From the NCBI RefSeq assembly GCF_003712195.1, contig NZ_RDSD01000018.1, positions 1 through 64,000 on the forward strand: a stretch of 64,000 bases of DNA, written 5' to 3'. Below the pieces are notes generated by a model. The model searched no databases. It was given only the letters and a program-made list of their open reading frames with translations, and had not been told where the DNA came from. Position 1 is the stretch's first letter. Every line of letters begins with the position of its first letter. The DNA is from Proteiniphilum sp. X52. GTDB taxonomy: Bacteria > Bacteroidota > Bacteroidia > Bacteroidales > Dysgonomonadaceae. A program made the translations under genes and the position numbers. Below are positions 26,460 to 36,513 of the stretch, piece by piece.

Positions 26460-27554
26460 GTGAGGTTTCTGTTTACTGTGCAGGGTGAGGGGAGAGGCCA
26501 TTTTACACAGGCACTTTCCCTGGCTGCCGTACTTCGTAAGCATGGCCACGAGGTGGTTGCCGTGCTGATCGGGAAAAGTGATTCCAGGCAAATCCCCGCT
26601 TTCTTCATCGACAAGATCGGAGCGCCCCTCTTTGAGTTTGATAGTCCCAGTTTCACCTCCTTCTATAAGCAGAAACGTCCCAATATCCTGGTCAGCATGG
26701 CGAATAATATCTCCCGCCCGTTTGTCTTCAAGGACAGCCTGCAATTTATCAAACACAAAATTGAGGAGTTGAAACCCGATAGGGTGATCAATTTCTATGA
26801 GATGATCACCGGTATGGCGTATGGTGTCTACCGTTTCGACAAGAGAATGGGAATAGAGATGATTACCATCGCGCACCAGTATGTCTTGCTCAATCCCCAT
26901 TATAAGACGACTGCCGAACAGGACGTGAAATTCTATTTTCTTCGAATGCTTTCCAAAATCACTTCTACACGGGCATCTAAGATTTTGGCTCTCTCTTTCA
27001 GGGATATGCCGGGCTCGAAAAAGAATAGGATTGTCACCGTTCCTCCTTTATTGCGGTCCGAGGTATTTGAAGTGGAACCTGCCAAAGGTGATTATATTCA
27101 CGGTTATATGCTGAATGCCGGTTACTTCGACGAGCTGTTGGAGTGGCACACACAACATCCCGCCATTCCTTTGCGTTTTTTTTGGGATAAGAAAGATGCG
27201 GAAGAGGTGACGCTTGTCGACGATAACTTCTCGTTGCATAAGTTGAACGACAAGAGTTTTTTGCAAAGTATGGCCGGCTGTATGGGATATGCTACCACCT
27301 CGGGGTTTGAATCTCTATGCGAAGCGCTTTATTACCGGAAACCCGCCCTTATGGTGCCCGTTCATGTGGAGCAGGAGTTCAACGCCTACGACGCGAGCCT
27401 CTCGGGTGTGGGTGTTTCGGCCAAGAAGTTCAAATTGAGCAAGTTGATCGAATTTATACCCCACTATGCACCCGATGAGCATTTCAGGGAATGGGTTCAC
27501 CAGGCAGAAGAGCGGTTTATCCGCGAGATTGCAGACCCCAAGAACAAAGATTAA
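26460..27554 (+). CDS. GT28-like glycosyltransferase family protein
   Basis: The 364-residue protein begins with GTG (MRFLFTVQGEGRGHFTQAL). The GEGRGH loop is typical of GT-B enzymes of the MurG/UGT type (CHP00661 group). The C-terminal half has the donor-binding pattern FLQSMAGCMGYATTSGFESL, followed by ALYYRKPALMVPVHVEQEFN. It has no signal peptide or membrane helix. It probably moves a sugar to a lipid or envelope acceptor; donor and acceptor are unknown. The start is fixed by the -7 box at 26421 and the absence of an ATG before the GEGRGH loop. Confidence 0.8.
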   Translation: MRFLFTVQGEGRGHFTQALSLAAVLRKHGHEVVAVLIGKSDSRQIPAFFIDKIGAPLFEFDSPSFTSFYKQKRPNILVSMANNISRPFVFKDSLQFIKHKIEELKPDRVINFYEMITGMAYGVYRFDKRMGIEMITIAHQYVLLNPHYKTTAEQDVKFYFLRMLSKITSTRASKILALSFRDMPGSKKNRIVTVPPLLRSEVFEVEPAKGDYIHGYMLNAGYFDELLEWHTQHPAIPLRFFWDKKDAEEVTLVDDNFSLHKLNDKSFLQSMAGCMGYATTSGFESLCEALYYRKPALMVPVHVEQEFNAYDASLSGVGVSAKKFKLSKLIEFIPHYAPDEHFREWVHQAEERFIREIADPKNKD

Positions 27555-27555
27555 T

Positions 27556-27663
27556 TCAATTTGTATGGGTTTGTTTGATACTGCTTTCCACTTGTAGCTG
27601 ATCCCTTAGTATTTTATTTTCTTCCTTCAGGTCACTAATCTCTTTTTCATGCTGAATTAGGTA
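27556..27663 (-). pseudogene. Coiled-coil tail of a lost regulator gene
   Basis: An open frame without a start reads HEKEISDLKEENKILRDQLQ and ends with a stop just past the glycosyltransferase gene. Such coils end XRE-type phage or toxin-antitoxin regulators in Bacteroidetes. It is most likely the leftover 3' end of such a gene. The call rests only on coil character and position. Confidence 0.3.
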
Positions 27664-27695
27664 AATGGGTCATCATTCAAAGCAAGAATTAAACA

Positions 27696-28580
27696 ATGAG
27701 CAATAACAGCAAAATATCCATCCGTTTTTTCAACGACTGCGAAGTTCGTGCCGTTTGGGACGAGGAAAACAACAAATGGTGGTTTAATGTTGTAGATATA
27801 GTTGCTGTACTTTACGGTCAAGAAGACTATACAAAGGCAAGTAATTATTGGCGCTGGTTGAAGCGCAAATTTATCAAAGAACAAAATCAACTTGTGAGTG
27901 CCACTCACAGTTTCAAATTCACGGCACGAGATGGGAAGAAACGTTCAGCCGACACTCTTGATAGTGAAGGGGTTATTGCATTGGCGAAGCATTTCCCAAA
28001 CACCAAAGCAGTAGAATTTCTTGATTGGTTCACGTATAGCGATAATAGCATTGACGGACAAAGCAAGAAAAAAGCATATTCCTTTTTTGAAAATAACTTG
28101 ATTGCTAATGAAGAAATCGGCACAACCAAAAGCCTACAACAAATCCACGCCTACCTTTTCGGCGGACTTTACGACTTTGCCGGACAGATAAGACAAAAGA
28201 ATATTTCGAAAGGCGGTTTTCAATTTGCCGTGGCGCACTTTTTAGGCAACACGTTGAGACAAATTGAGCAGATGCCCGAAAACAATTTCGAGGAAATTGT
28301 AGATAAATACATTGAGATGAACCTTGCGCATCCGTTTATGGAAGGCAACGGACGCAGTACCCGAATTTGGTTGGATTTGATTCTTAAAAAACGATTGGAA
28401 CGACGCGTGGATTGGAGTAAAATCAGCAAAAAAGATTACCTGAACGCTATGGTTAAAAGTTCCACAAACAGCGTCCAGTTAAAAGAATTACTTCGCAATG
28501 CCCTTACGGATGAAATAAACAGTCGCGAAATGTTTATGAAAGGCATAGACTACTCGTATTATTACGAGGAAAATGAATGA
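27696..28580 (+). CDS. Fic-domain AMPylase with BRO-N-like N-terminus
   Basis: Residues 1 to about 112 form a BRO-N-like domain ([49 protein letters not shown]), a DNA-binding type usually seen in phage and selfish elements. Residues about 130-260 form a Fic domain with the complete active-site motif [12 protein letters not shown] (His212) and the flap [11 protein letters not shown]. Intact Fic proteins transfer AMP (or another nucleotide part) to target hydroxyls. No inhibitory (S/T)xxxE(G/N) helix is evident by eye. The gene lies between a regulator remnant and the GH92 gene, with no partner antitoxin visible, and looks like accessory DNA. Confidence 0.88.
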   Translation: MSNNSKISIRFFNDCEVRAVWDEENNKWWFNVVDIVAVLYGQEDYTKASNYWRWLKRKFIKEQNQLVSATHSFKFTARDGKKRSADTLDSEGVIALAKHFPNTKAVEFLDWFTYSDNSIDGQSKKKAYSFFENNLIANEEIGTTKSLQQIHAYLFGGLYDFAGQIRQKNISKGGFQFAVAHFLGNTLRQIEQMPENNFEEIVDKYIEMNLAHPFMEGNGRSTRIWLDLILKKRLERRVDWSKISKKDYLNAMVKSSTNSVQLKELLRNALTDEINSREMFMKGIDYSYYYEENE

Positions 28581-28602
28581 TTAAAGTGTCCTTTTTCAAA
28601 CT

Positions 28603-30891
28603 TTAAAAGTTGAGTGAAGGGGGAATAGAATCATCCGAAGAGGCCCATTGTTTGTTAGGTGTATTTCCCATTTCAAAGATTAGTTTGCCACCACGGATAA
28701 TATCATTGTGGTGAATATAACTTTTATTATAAGGCTCTCCATTGAATGTGGCAGATTGAATGTAAATATTTTCCTTATTGAAATTATCCGCCTGAATGAT
28801 AAACTTCTTACCATCCTCCATCGTTATTGAACTTTTTTCAAACGACGGACTTCCTATTACATAATAAGGCGTTCCCGGACAAACAGGATAAAACCCCAGC
28901 ATACTAAATACCAGCCATGCGGACATCTGTCCGGCATCTTCATTACCGGATAATCCATCTGGACTTATAAGATATTCATTTTCAATGATTTCGTGGATCC
29001 ATTTTTGAGTTTTCCAAGGTTCCTGCACATATGCATAAAGATAAGCAATATGATGTCCGGGCTCATTTCCATGCCAATAATGACCACCTTCGAAAAATTT
29101 GTCGAGTTGGTTTGTAAATCGTTTTTTTCCTCCTATATGGTCTATAAGACCTGCCACATCCTGCGGTACATACCATGTGTAATGATAGGGTGTTCCTTCA
29201 CAGATAAACGGGGCGAAGGCAAAAGGGTTGAAAGGTTCGATCCAACGTCCGTCACTATGGCGACCGCGGGCATATCCTGTTTCAGGATCAATTACATTTT
29301 TGTAATTAAGCGCCCTTTCTTTAAGTTGAGTGTAATCATTTGCCTTATTTAATTTTTTAGCCACTTGTGATAAGACAAAGTCATCATAAGCATATTCCAA
29401 TGTTCTTGATACCTGTTCTTGTTTATGGAATGCGTCTTTTACCGGATCTTCCAGGGGTATGTAATTATGTTTCAGATAGGATTCCATTGCCCGTCTGCCT
29501 TTTCCATCGCGGTAACTTGTTGAATCTGTATTAATGTCAAAAGCATTTTTGCGCATAACCTCATATGCTTCTTCATAATCAAATCCGGGTGTGTCTTTTA
29601 TGATGGCATCACCAATCATAGAAATGCAATGATCACCAATCATGGCGGCTGTATAGCTATTCCATGACGGAAAGATAGGCAGCCATCCGCCTTGCTTGGC
29701 TTTCAGAACAAGAGAATTGGCCATGTGTCCGTTACGGGTTGGATGAAGGAGGGAAAATAATGGATGTACGGCACGATAAGTGTCCCATTGTGAAAAATCG
29801 CAATAATACTCCCCATCTTCTATCGTCAAAATCGATTCTGCGCCATCAAATTTCGGGTAAGTCCCATCGACATCACTAAATACGCGTGGAAGAAAATGAG
29901 TTTCATATAAAGCGGTGTAAAATTTTATTTTATTCTCGTGAATGTTGCTTTCTATTTCAATTTTCCCTAATGTTTTATTCCAAATATCTGAAGATTGCTG
30001 CCTGACACTATTAAAATCCCAATGCGGAATTTCAGCCTGGAGATTTTTTCTCGCATTTTCAATATTGGTAAAAGATGTTCCGATCTTTACTCCGATTTTT
30101 TTTGATTTTGAGGTGGAGAGCTTAATCCATGCTCCAATAGGATAATCATCTCCCTTGGCTTCCCTTTTTCCTTTATGACTATTTTTCCCCTCCCATATTC
30201 CGAACTCTTCAATATCATCATTCAACTGGATTACAAAGTGACCCGAAAAACCAGCGGGCATACCATATCCCTGATATATCCTGTGAACCGGGTTATATCC
30301 TATAATTTCTTTTTTCTCAGGATTTATTTTGATATAAGCTAATCCCTCATCACTGTTGGGTTCAATAACAATATAATGGTTTCCTTCTTGCCTGAAGTCA
30401 AATTGCATAATTCCGGAACGCGATAATCCTGTGATTTCTGCTTTAATATTATAATCTTTCAGCTCTACAGAATAATACGAGGGAGTAGCAGTTTCATCTT
30501 CATGTGAGAAAGCCGATGCTCGTGCGGCCGGATCAAGTTCAAGAATATTATTCAGGGGCATAATGGTTACGCTTCCATAATCCTGGGTACAAGATCCATT
30601 CATCCAGTGACTGGCTCTGAAGCCCTGGAAATGGGATTGAAAATAATAATAGGGTGGATGGCATTTCTGTTCCGTTGCCTGCGTTTGAGCAACCCAGTTT
30701 GTCATTGCGTGAGGAACTCCCACCGCAGGAGTTACCTGCCCTCGTTCCTCGGTAGAATTTTTATCTTTTCCCTCTACAACTCTTGCATCTGTTCCGATAA
30801 GCGGATTTACATAATTTTCAAATTGTTGAGAATTTGAAAACTGTGAAATGGATAAATAAAAGATTGCTATAAATAAGATTCTTATTTTCAT
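28603..30891 (-). CDS. GH92 alpha-mannosidase of the mannan SusCD locus
   Basis: The 762-residue enzyme has a signal peptide (MKIRILFIAIFYLSISQFSNS). The beta-sandwich (ENYVNPLIGTDARVVEGKDK, GVPHAMTNWVAQTQAT) is followed by the catalytic barrel: WDTYRAVHPLFSLLHPTRNG, the Glu in CEGTPYHYTWYVPQDVAG, and GNEDAGQMSAWLVFSMLGFY. It is the last gene of the sigma/FecR/SusC/SusD/GH92 set and points to alpha-mannan or high-mannose N-glycans as substrate. A palindromic repeat lies 20 bases upstream of its start. It differs strongly from the other GH92 in this window. Confidence 0.95.
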   Translation of the reverse strand: MKIRILFIAIFYLSISQFSNSQQFENYVNPLIGTDARVVEGKDKNSTEERGQVTPAVGVPHAMTNWVAQTQATEQKCHPPYYYFQSHFQGFRASHWMNGSCTQDYGSVTIMPLNNILELDPAARASAFSHEDETATPSYYSVELKDYNIKAEITGLSRSGIMQFDFRQEGNHYIVIEPNSDEGLAYIKINPEKKEIIGYNPVHRIYQGYGMPAGFSGHFVIQLNDDIEEFGIWEGKNSHKGKREAKGDDYPIGAWIKLSTSKSKKIGVKIGTSFTNIENARKNLQAEIPHWDFNSVRQQSSDIWNKTLGKIEIESNIHENKIKFYTALYETHFLPRVFSDVDGTYPKFDGAESILTIEDGEYYCDFSQWDTYRAVHPLFSLLHPTRNGHMANSLVLKAKQGGWLPIFPSWNSYTAAMIGDHCISMIGDAIIKDTPGFDYEEAYEVMRKNAFDINTDSTSYRDGKGRRAMESYLKHNYIPLEDPVKDAFHKQEQVSRTLEYAYDDFVLSQVAKKLNKANDYTQLKERALNYKNVIDPETGYARGRHSDGRWIEPFNPFAFAPFICEGTPYHYTWYVPQDVAGLIDHIGGKKRFTNQLDKFFEGGHYWHGNEPGHHIAYLYAYVQEPWKTQKWIHEIIENEYLISPDGLSGNEDAGQMSAWLVFSMLGFYPVCPGTPYYVIGSPSFEKSSITMEDGKKFIIQADNFNKENIYIQSATFNGEPYNKSYIHHNDIIRGGKLIFEMGNTPNKQWASSDDSIPPSLNF

Positions 30892-30911
30892 GTGATTATT
30901 TTATTTCGGCA

Positions 30912-30985
30912 TATGGAATTTTTGATTTGCAAAATATTCATTCCCTTGGGGTGTGTAATGATTCTTGTAAACATTTCGGTTTCAT
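30912..30985 (-). repeat. Start-codon palindromic repeat before GH92
   Basis: Read on the minus strand it begins ATGAAACCGA-like sequence and ends ATTCCATA, with inner arms TTTACAAGAATCATT and ATGAATATTTTGCAAA. The ATG of the GH92 gene follows after 20 A-rich bases. The rest of the gap up to 31115 is AT-rich and otherwise featureless. Confidence 0.7.
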
Positions 30986-31115
30986 TTAATTATAATGAAT
31001 TTATGATCAATTCTATTCAGGAGAAATTGCCAATATAGTTAATTATTGGCAATTTCTGCCGTATTATTTGGTGAAGATAGAAAATATGGCGGATATGACT
31101 AATAAAAAAATACTA

Positions 31116-32600
31116 TTATTTAGGTTCTATTCTATAATCATTTTGAGTTAACTTAGGATTTACATCAATCTGTTTTTGAGGAATTGGGCAAATAAGATTT
31201 GTTTCATTTAAGGAAAAACCTTTACTCTTCATTACTTCAACAGCCCGACCAGTCCGGATTAAGTCGAACCAGCGATGGTTCTCAAAAGCTAATTCCACCC
31301 GGCGTTCTTGTTCAATCAACAAAATGAATTCTTCCTTGCTGGCCGTATATAAATCTACAGGACTAGATTCTGTCGTCTGGTAACCAAATCCGCGTCTTCT
31401 GGTCATATTCAGATAATTGCACGCCTGGGCGGTTTTTCCATTCATATTAAGAGCTTCTGCATACATTAATACCACATCAGAATATCGTATTACAGGATAA
31501 TTGTTGCTTGCATCGTTATTCTGATAAGGGACATCCATGAATTTGCTGATATAACGGGAGTCTACCCACTCACCGTCCTTGCGGTTATCATAATACCCTA
31601 AAGCCATTGAAAAATCGCGACGCAAATCACCTTCCTCAAAAGCATTATAAATATCCATTTCCGGGATATTATTTCCTCCGGTACTTCCTACTGCAACAAC
31701 ATTCGTCCCGGAGTTCTCAGGAGCAAAATTATTGGCAAAGTTTGAACCTTCACCGTATCCTCCTTTCAGATATTGTATCTCAAACACACCTTCTCTGCTG
31801 TTATGATTTACAGGACTAAAAACACTTTTGTATCCGTCGATATTCAGGCTGCCGGCTGTATTTTCCAAAAGGGCATAGATGCCACTATTTATCACTTCAC
31901 CCAAAACTAACTCTGCTTCTTCATATCGGTGTAAAGTCAGGTAAATCTCTCCTAAAAGAGCTTTGGCCGCACCTTTTGTGGCACGTCCGCTTTCTTCCGG
32001 AGGATAAGAATCGGAAAGATTTTGTGCCGCTTCTTTTAAGTCTGCAATTATTTGATTATAAATATTCTCTTTCAAATCCCTTGAATAATCATAGGCTTCA
32101 CTAATGGTTATTTCTTTTAGTACAAGTGGGACATCTCCATACACACGAACAAGATTGAAATACATCAATGAACGAATAAATTTACACTCTAACTTATATT
32201 GTGTTGCAAGTGCTTCATTCATATCAATACCATCAATTCTTCCCAGTACCGTATTGGCCCTGTTGATCACATTGTAGGCTGCAGCCCAAAAACTGCTTAT
32301 ATAACTATTTTGGGTGTCAATATAGAACTGATCGAATTCATTTTGACTAGTAACTGAACCGGAAAGTTGGTTGCGTGTGTTGTCAGAAGGAATTTCAGCA
32401 AACACGTACCAATTACCATAAATATCCGATTCTTGTAATCCGGAATAAATCCCATTTACTGCGGATGTTATATCATCGGCGGTCTTATAGAAATCATTTT
32501 CACTTAAATCTGTTAAAGGATTCAATTCTAAAAAATCACTGCAAGACCACAACAAGAAAATTGTCAGGACAAAGTTTAGAATAGTATATTTTAGTTTCAT
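31116..32600 (-). CDS. SusD/RagB glycan-binding lipoprotein
   Basis: The 494-residue surface lipoprotein has the signal TILNFVLTIFLLWSC with the lipobox cysteine near residue 20. Family segments are NVINRANTVLGRIDGID, YKLECKFIRSLMYFNLVRVY, GDVPLVL, TKGAAKALLGEIYLTLHRYE and the C-terminal LLIEQERRVELAFENHRWFD with LICPIPQKQIDVNPKLTQN. It acts with the SusC receptor encoded upstream. The intergenic region between them is unusually long (282 bases) and filled with repeats, so expression of SusC and SusD may not be tightly coupled. Confidence 0.95.
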   Translation of the reverse strand: MKLKYTILNFVLTIFLLWSCSDFLELNPLTDLSENDFYKTADDITSAVNGIYSGLQESDIYGNWYVFAEIPSDNTRNQLSGSVTSQNEFDQFYIDTQNSYISSFWAAAYNVINRANTVLGRIDGIDMNEALATQYKLECKFIRSLMYFNLVRVYGDVPLVLKEITISEAYDYSRDLKENIYNQIIADLKEAAQNLSDSYPPEESGRATKGAAKALLGEIYLTLHRYEEAELVLGEVINSGIYALLENTAGSLNIDGYKSVFSPVNHNSREGVFEIQYLKGGYGEGSNFANNFAPENSGTNVVAVGSTGGNNIPEMDIYNAFEEGDLRRDFSMALGYYDNRKDGEWVDSRYISKFMDVPYQNNDASNNYPVIRYSDVVLMYAEALNMNGKTAQACNYLNMTRRRGFGYQTTESSPVDLYTASKEEFILLIEQERRVELAFENHRWFDLIRTGRAVEVMKSKGFSLNETNLICPIPQKQIDVNPKLTQNDYRIEPK

Positions 32601-32629
32601 ATGAATTATTTTATTGTTTTATTTCGGTA

Positions 32630-32870
32630 TATGGAACCTTTGATGTGCAAAATATTCACTAAAGTTAGATATTTGAGTCGCCTTCGCTCCTCGATTTTCA
32701 ATTGAGTCGCCTTCGCTCCTCGATTTTCAATTGAGTCGCCTTCGCTCCTCGATTTTCAATTCCTCGCTATGGCATAGTCCAAACAAGTTTGTCCTTTGCT
32801 CATTGAACTTATCGGAAATACTCATTCCCTTGGGATGTGTAATGATTCTTGTAAACATGTCGGTTTCATA
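32630..32870 (-). repeat. Start-codon palindromic repeat split by an insertion
   Basis: The outer arms of the family are at 32630-32659 (TATGGAACCTTTGATG) and 32820-32870 (ending CGGTTTCATA), matching the intact copy at 30912-30985. About 160 bases have entered between them: three 29-bp repeats and a degenerate ACTATTTC-type element (32760-32821) with CCAAACAAGTTTGTC. The SusD ATG lies 29 bases past the outer arm. Confidence 0.65.
32675..32761. repeat. Three 29-bp tandem repeats
   Basis: GAGTCGCCTTCGCTCCTCGA plus TTTTCAATT is repeated three times without a base change (32675-32703, 32704-32732, 32733-32761) and without spacers. A related sequence occurs once at about 3027-3053. Perfect identity suggests recent expansion. 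Confidence 0.9.
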
Positions 32871-32882
32871 TTCCATGAACTT

Positions 32883-35800
32883 TTAGAATGTTAAATTAAT
32901 TCCAAGCATGTAAGTGCGGTATAATGGATACATACCGTAATCAGTTCCCGGAGCTGTCACATTATCTTCCCTAAAACTTGTTTCAGGATTATAACCGCTA
33001 TAATTGGTTATGGTAAAAAGATTTTGTGCTGCAATATATATTCTCGTGTGCTGTAAATGATATTTTTTTGTAACTAAAGAAGGAAGAGTATAACCAAAAG
33101 AAAGGTTATTTAATCTAAGGAAACTTCCATCTTCAACCCAGCGGGAGGAAATGGCATTATTTTGACCGGTTGGCTGTGAATTGGCCCTGGGAATTAATCC
33201 ATTACCAGGATTGCTCACGGATTGCCAGCGATTAAGCATTTCCCGCAACTGATTTTGATTTCCCTCACCCTGAGTATAAAAACGCCGTCCTAAGTGTAAC
33301 ACCTCATTTCCTACCACGCCTTGTAATGAGAAACTTGCATCGAAATTACCAAAAGAGAAGCTATTTATTAATCCCCAAGTGAAATCAGGCATATTATTGC
33401 CCAGGATTGTTCTGTCATCGGCATTCATTTCGCCATCTTCATTCACATCCTCAAATTTGACATCTCCCACCCGTGTATTCGAAAAATGAGGATATTTATC
33501 CAACTCTTCCTCAGTCATGAAAATACCAATCATCCTGTATCCGTAAAAAGCACCAATAGGTTTGCCAATCATGGTAATATGAGTAGTTCCTGCGCCTCCA
33601 TCGCCAAAGACAGGATCTCCTGTCGGACCTAAGGCTAATACTTTGTTTCTGTTAATAGATAAATTTCCAGAAATATCCCATGTGAAGTCTCTGGAATTGA
33701 AAGGAATTCCTGTGACAGTGATTTCAACCCCTCTATTTCTCATTTTACCGATGTTTTGCATTGCATTGCTGAATCCTGTAATGGTGGGGATATCAACATT
33801 CATCAGCAAATCTGTGGTTAACCGGTTGTAATAGTCGACAAATAAAGACAACCGGTTATTGAAAGTCGATACATCTATTCCGATATCTGTTTGACGGGTC
33901 TTTTCCCATGTCAAATCAAGATTTGAGAAACTTCTTTTTGAAGCTCCATTCACAATATTTCCCGTCCCTGTTCCCAAAACATAATTTGAGTTTTGCATTA
34001 TACCTATCGCTGCATAATCTCCAATATTATTGTTACCGGTAGTACCATAACTCGCGCGTATTTTCAAATCTGTCAACCAACTTGCATCTTTCATGAAATT
34101 CTCCTGAGAAATTCTCCATGCAACTGATGCGGAAGGGAAATATCCATATCTGTTGTTACTTCCAAATCTGGAAGAACCATCAGCACGAATTGACGCGGTG
34201 AAATAGTATTTATTATCATACCGATAATTTGCGCGGGCTAAATAAGAGAGTAATGTCCAGGAAGCACGGGATGAGGTGCTACTTTTTACTGTAGCATTAT
34301 TAATCGTCTGAATCTTATCGTTAGGGAAATCAGAACCGTTTGCCTGTGTGTATCTGTATAGATTTTTCTGGGCGGTGATTCCAGCAAGGGCATCAACTTC
34401 ATGTTTATCCCAGTTGCCGAAATAGGTGATTGTGTTTTCGTTCAACCAGTTGAGGGTCTCGTATGAAGTTTCAGTGGCACTCCTTTTGGTAGAAGGCAAT
34501 GGGGCTATATTACCATTGTCGGGAATAGTGGATGGCCTAAAGTATTCATTCCTGTATTCCCTGATATCTGTCCCGATTGTTGATTTGATTTGTAAATTTT
34601 TCAAGGGACTAATTTCGACATATCCGTTTGTAAATAAACTTAAATTTGTATTATAATTACGTATGTGCGTTAATGCAACGGCGTTTGGTACTCCGGTCAA
34701 TCCGTCACTTGCTACTGCATACATCGCTTGTGATGCCCAACTCCCGTCTTCATTTCTCACGGGTACGGCGGGGCTTGTCGCCAAGGCGGCATTCACAACT
34801 CCATCACTGGCCCAATGTCCTTGTGTTGTCTTATTTGCATTATTATATGAGGGCGCCACATTAATACCCACTTTCAGCCAGTTATTTAATTCACTGTCAA
34901 TTTTTGCCCTTGCCGAGTACCGTTTGTAATTACTATTGATAATAATACCTTCCTGATCAAAATACCCAAGTGAAAATAAGAATTTTGATTTTTCACTTCC
35001 TCCGGATACGGAGAGTTGATAATTCTGGACAGGTGATGTTCTGAATATTTCATCTTGCCAATCAGTCCCCGCTCCTAATGAAGCAACATACGAGGCATCG
35101 TCATAGAAAGCAGGATATCTATAACGATATCCGGAAGGACGACTCCCCACCGGATCATTAATTGAGGCATTGGGGAAATCATCAAGATAGTGATTGTTGA
35201 ATGCTTCACGGCTAAATTCAATAAATTCTTGGGCATCCATCAAGTCCAGTTTTTTTGTTACATCCTGCATCCCCCAATACATATCGAGTGATACGTTTGT
35301 ACGACCCTGTTTTCCTGATTTTGTGGTGACGAGAACAACTCCATTTGCTGCCCGTGAACCATAAATTGCCGCTGCGGATGCATCTTTTAAGACTTCGATT
35401 GATTCGATGTCATTGGGATTTACCATATTTAAATTTTGTTCTCCAAGCGGATACCCGTCAACTACATACAGAGGCGCGCTGGATGCGGTGATTGAACCGG
35501 AACCCCTAACTCTTATGGTGGCGGATTGACCAGGCTGTCCCCCTACTTGCTGTATCTGTACTCCGGCTAATTTTCCAGCCATCGCTTCAGTTGGATGAGA
35601 GACTCTCAAATCTTTAAATGATTTATTGCCCAATTGTGCCACCGAACCTGTTAAATCCTTTTTTCTTACAATACCATACCCAATGACAACTAATTCCTCA
35701 AGAGATTCCATATCCTCCTGTAATACAATATTTATGGTTGTTTTGCCTACAGAGGAGACATCTTGTGTTACGTACCCGATATACGAAATACGAAGGGTGG

Positions 35801-36341
35801 CATCTTCTTCCACACTTAACGAAAAGTTTCCATCTACATCGGTTACGGTACCATTGGTTGTGCTTTGTTCCACAATATTGGCACCGATAATCGGCTCTCC
35901 TTGCACATCGGTAACTTTTCCCGTAATTGTCTTCTTTGTCTGTTGTTGAGGTTGAAGCGATCGAGCCGGGGCCATTTCCTTCCGTTTATTGATCAGGATA
36001 TACCGGTCGTTGATCTTGTATTCATAGATAGCGGGAAGCGCTTGCTCCAACACAGTTTTAATGTCTGCATTTTTTGCTTTGACACTCACTTTCACCGATG
36101 TGTTTACCTGATCGTTGTTATAGAAGAATTCAAATTCGCTTTGCCGGCGGATAGCATCGAAGACCTCTTCCAGTTCCACATTCCTGAGATCCAGATCCAA
36201 CGATGTAATCTGGGCGTAGGTCTGTCCGGCCCACACTAAATTGGAACTCAACAGCAAAAAGAAAAAAACCAGTTTCATGATACAAAATAGTTTTTTTAAT
36301 TCCCGCAGGGGGAATTTTTGTTTAAGTCTCTTTTTTTTCAT
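32883..36341 (-). CDS. SusC/RagA TonB-dependent receptor of the mannan locus
   Basis: This 1152-residue outer-membrane receptor has a signal peptide (LVFFFLLLSSNLVWAGQTYAQ) and an STN domain (about 48-118: SLDLDLRNVELEEVFDAIRR). A carboxypeptidase-like beta-sandwich (KTITGKVTDVQGEPIIGANI), the plug (EELVVIGYGIVRKKDLTGSV, DASAAAIYGSRAANGVVLVT) and the barrel follow. The STN domain and the adjacent FecR/sigma genes show a signalling receptor. The likely cargo is mannose-containing oligosaccharide, inferred from the GH92 gene. Its ATG lies 28 bases downstream of a palindromic repeat with a perfect 15-bp inner stem. Confidence 0.95.
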   Translation of the reverse strand: MKKKRLKQKFPLRELKKLFCIMKLVFFFLLLSSNLVWAGQTYAQITSLDLDLRNVELEEVFDAIRRQSEFEFFYNNDQVNTSVKVSVKAKNADIKTVLEQALPAIYEYKINDRYILINKRKEMAPARSLQPQQQTKKTITGKVTDVQGEPIIGANIVEQSTTNGTVTDVDGNFSLSVEEDATLRISYIGYVTQDVSSVGKTTINIVLQEDMESLEELVVIGYGIVRKKDLTGSVAQLGNKSFKDLRVSHPTEAMAGKLAGVQIQQVGGQPGQSATIRVRGSGSITASSAPLYVVDGYPLGEQNLNMVNPNDIESIEVLKDASAAAIYGSRAANGVVLVTTKSGKQGRTNVSLDMYWGMQDVTKKLDLMDAQEFIEFSREAFNNHYLDDFPNASINDPVGSRPSGYRYRYPAFYDDASYVASLGAGTDWQDEIFRTSPVQNYQLSVSGGSEKSKFLFSLGYFDQEGIIINSNYKRYSARAKIDSELNNWLKVGINVAPSYNNANKTTQGHWASDGVVNAALATSPAVPVRNEDGSWASQAMYAVASDGLTGVPNAVALTHIRNYNTNLSLFTNGYVEISPLKNLQIKSTIGTDIREYRNEYFRPSTIPDNGNIAPLPSTKRSATETSYETLNWLNENTITYFGNWDKHEVDALAGITAQKNLYRYTQANGSDFPNDKIQTINNATVKSSTSSRASWTLLSYLARANYRYDNKYYFTASIRADGSSRFGSNNRYGYFPSASVAWRISQENFMKDASWLTDLKIRASYGTTGNNNIGDYAAIGIMQNSNYVLGTGTGNIVNGASKRSFSNLDLTWEKTRQTDIGIDVSTFNNRLSLFVDYYNRLTTDLLMNVDIPTITGFSNAMQNIGKMRNRGVEITVTGIPFNSRDFTWDISGNLSINRNKVLALGPTGDPVFGDGGAGTTHITMIGKPIGAFYGYRMIGIFMTEEELDKYPHFSNTRVGDVKFEDVNEDGEMNADDRTILGNNMPDFTWGLINSFSFGNFDASFSLQGVVGNEVLHLGRRFYTQGEGNQNQLREMLNRWQSVSNPGNGLIPRANSQPTGQNNAISSRWVEDGSFLRLNNLSFGYTLPSLVTKKYHLQHTRIYIAAQNLFTITNYSGYNPETSFREDNVTAPGTDYGMYPLYRTYMLGINLTF

Positions 36342-36369
36342 ACGATTAATTAATTTTTTCTTGTGGGTG

Positions 36370-36444
36370 TATGGAACCTTTGATATTTAAAATAATCCTT
36401 TCCTTCGGATGTTGAATGATTATTTTAAATATGTCGGTTTCATA
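36370..36444 (-). repeat. Start-codon palindromic repeat before SusC
   Basis: The outer arms TATGGAACC and GGTTTCATA (plus strand) enclose a perfect 15-bp inverted repeat, ATATTTAAAATAATC (36383-36397) and GATTATTTTAAATAT (36418-36432). On plus-strand RNA the outer arms pair completely with one G-U; on minus-strand RNA there is one A-C mismatch. The SusC ATG follows after 28 bases. Confidence 0.8.
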
Positions 36445-36513
36445 CATTTGAGCGCTTTAAATGAATTGTTGATTGATAATTTTAAAAAGGTAACAGTTTT
36501 TTTAATGCACCAC

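Noticed and set aside
32675-32761. CRISPR array suggested by three identical 29-bp repeats
   Set aside because: The repeats are directly joined without spacers, there are no cas genes in the window, and the unit lies within another repeat.
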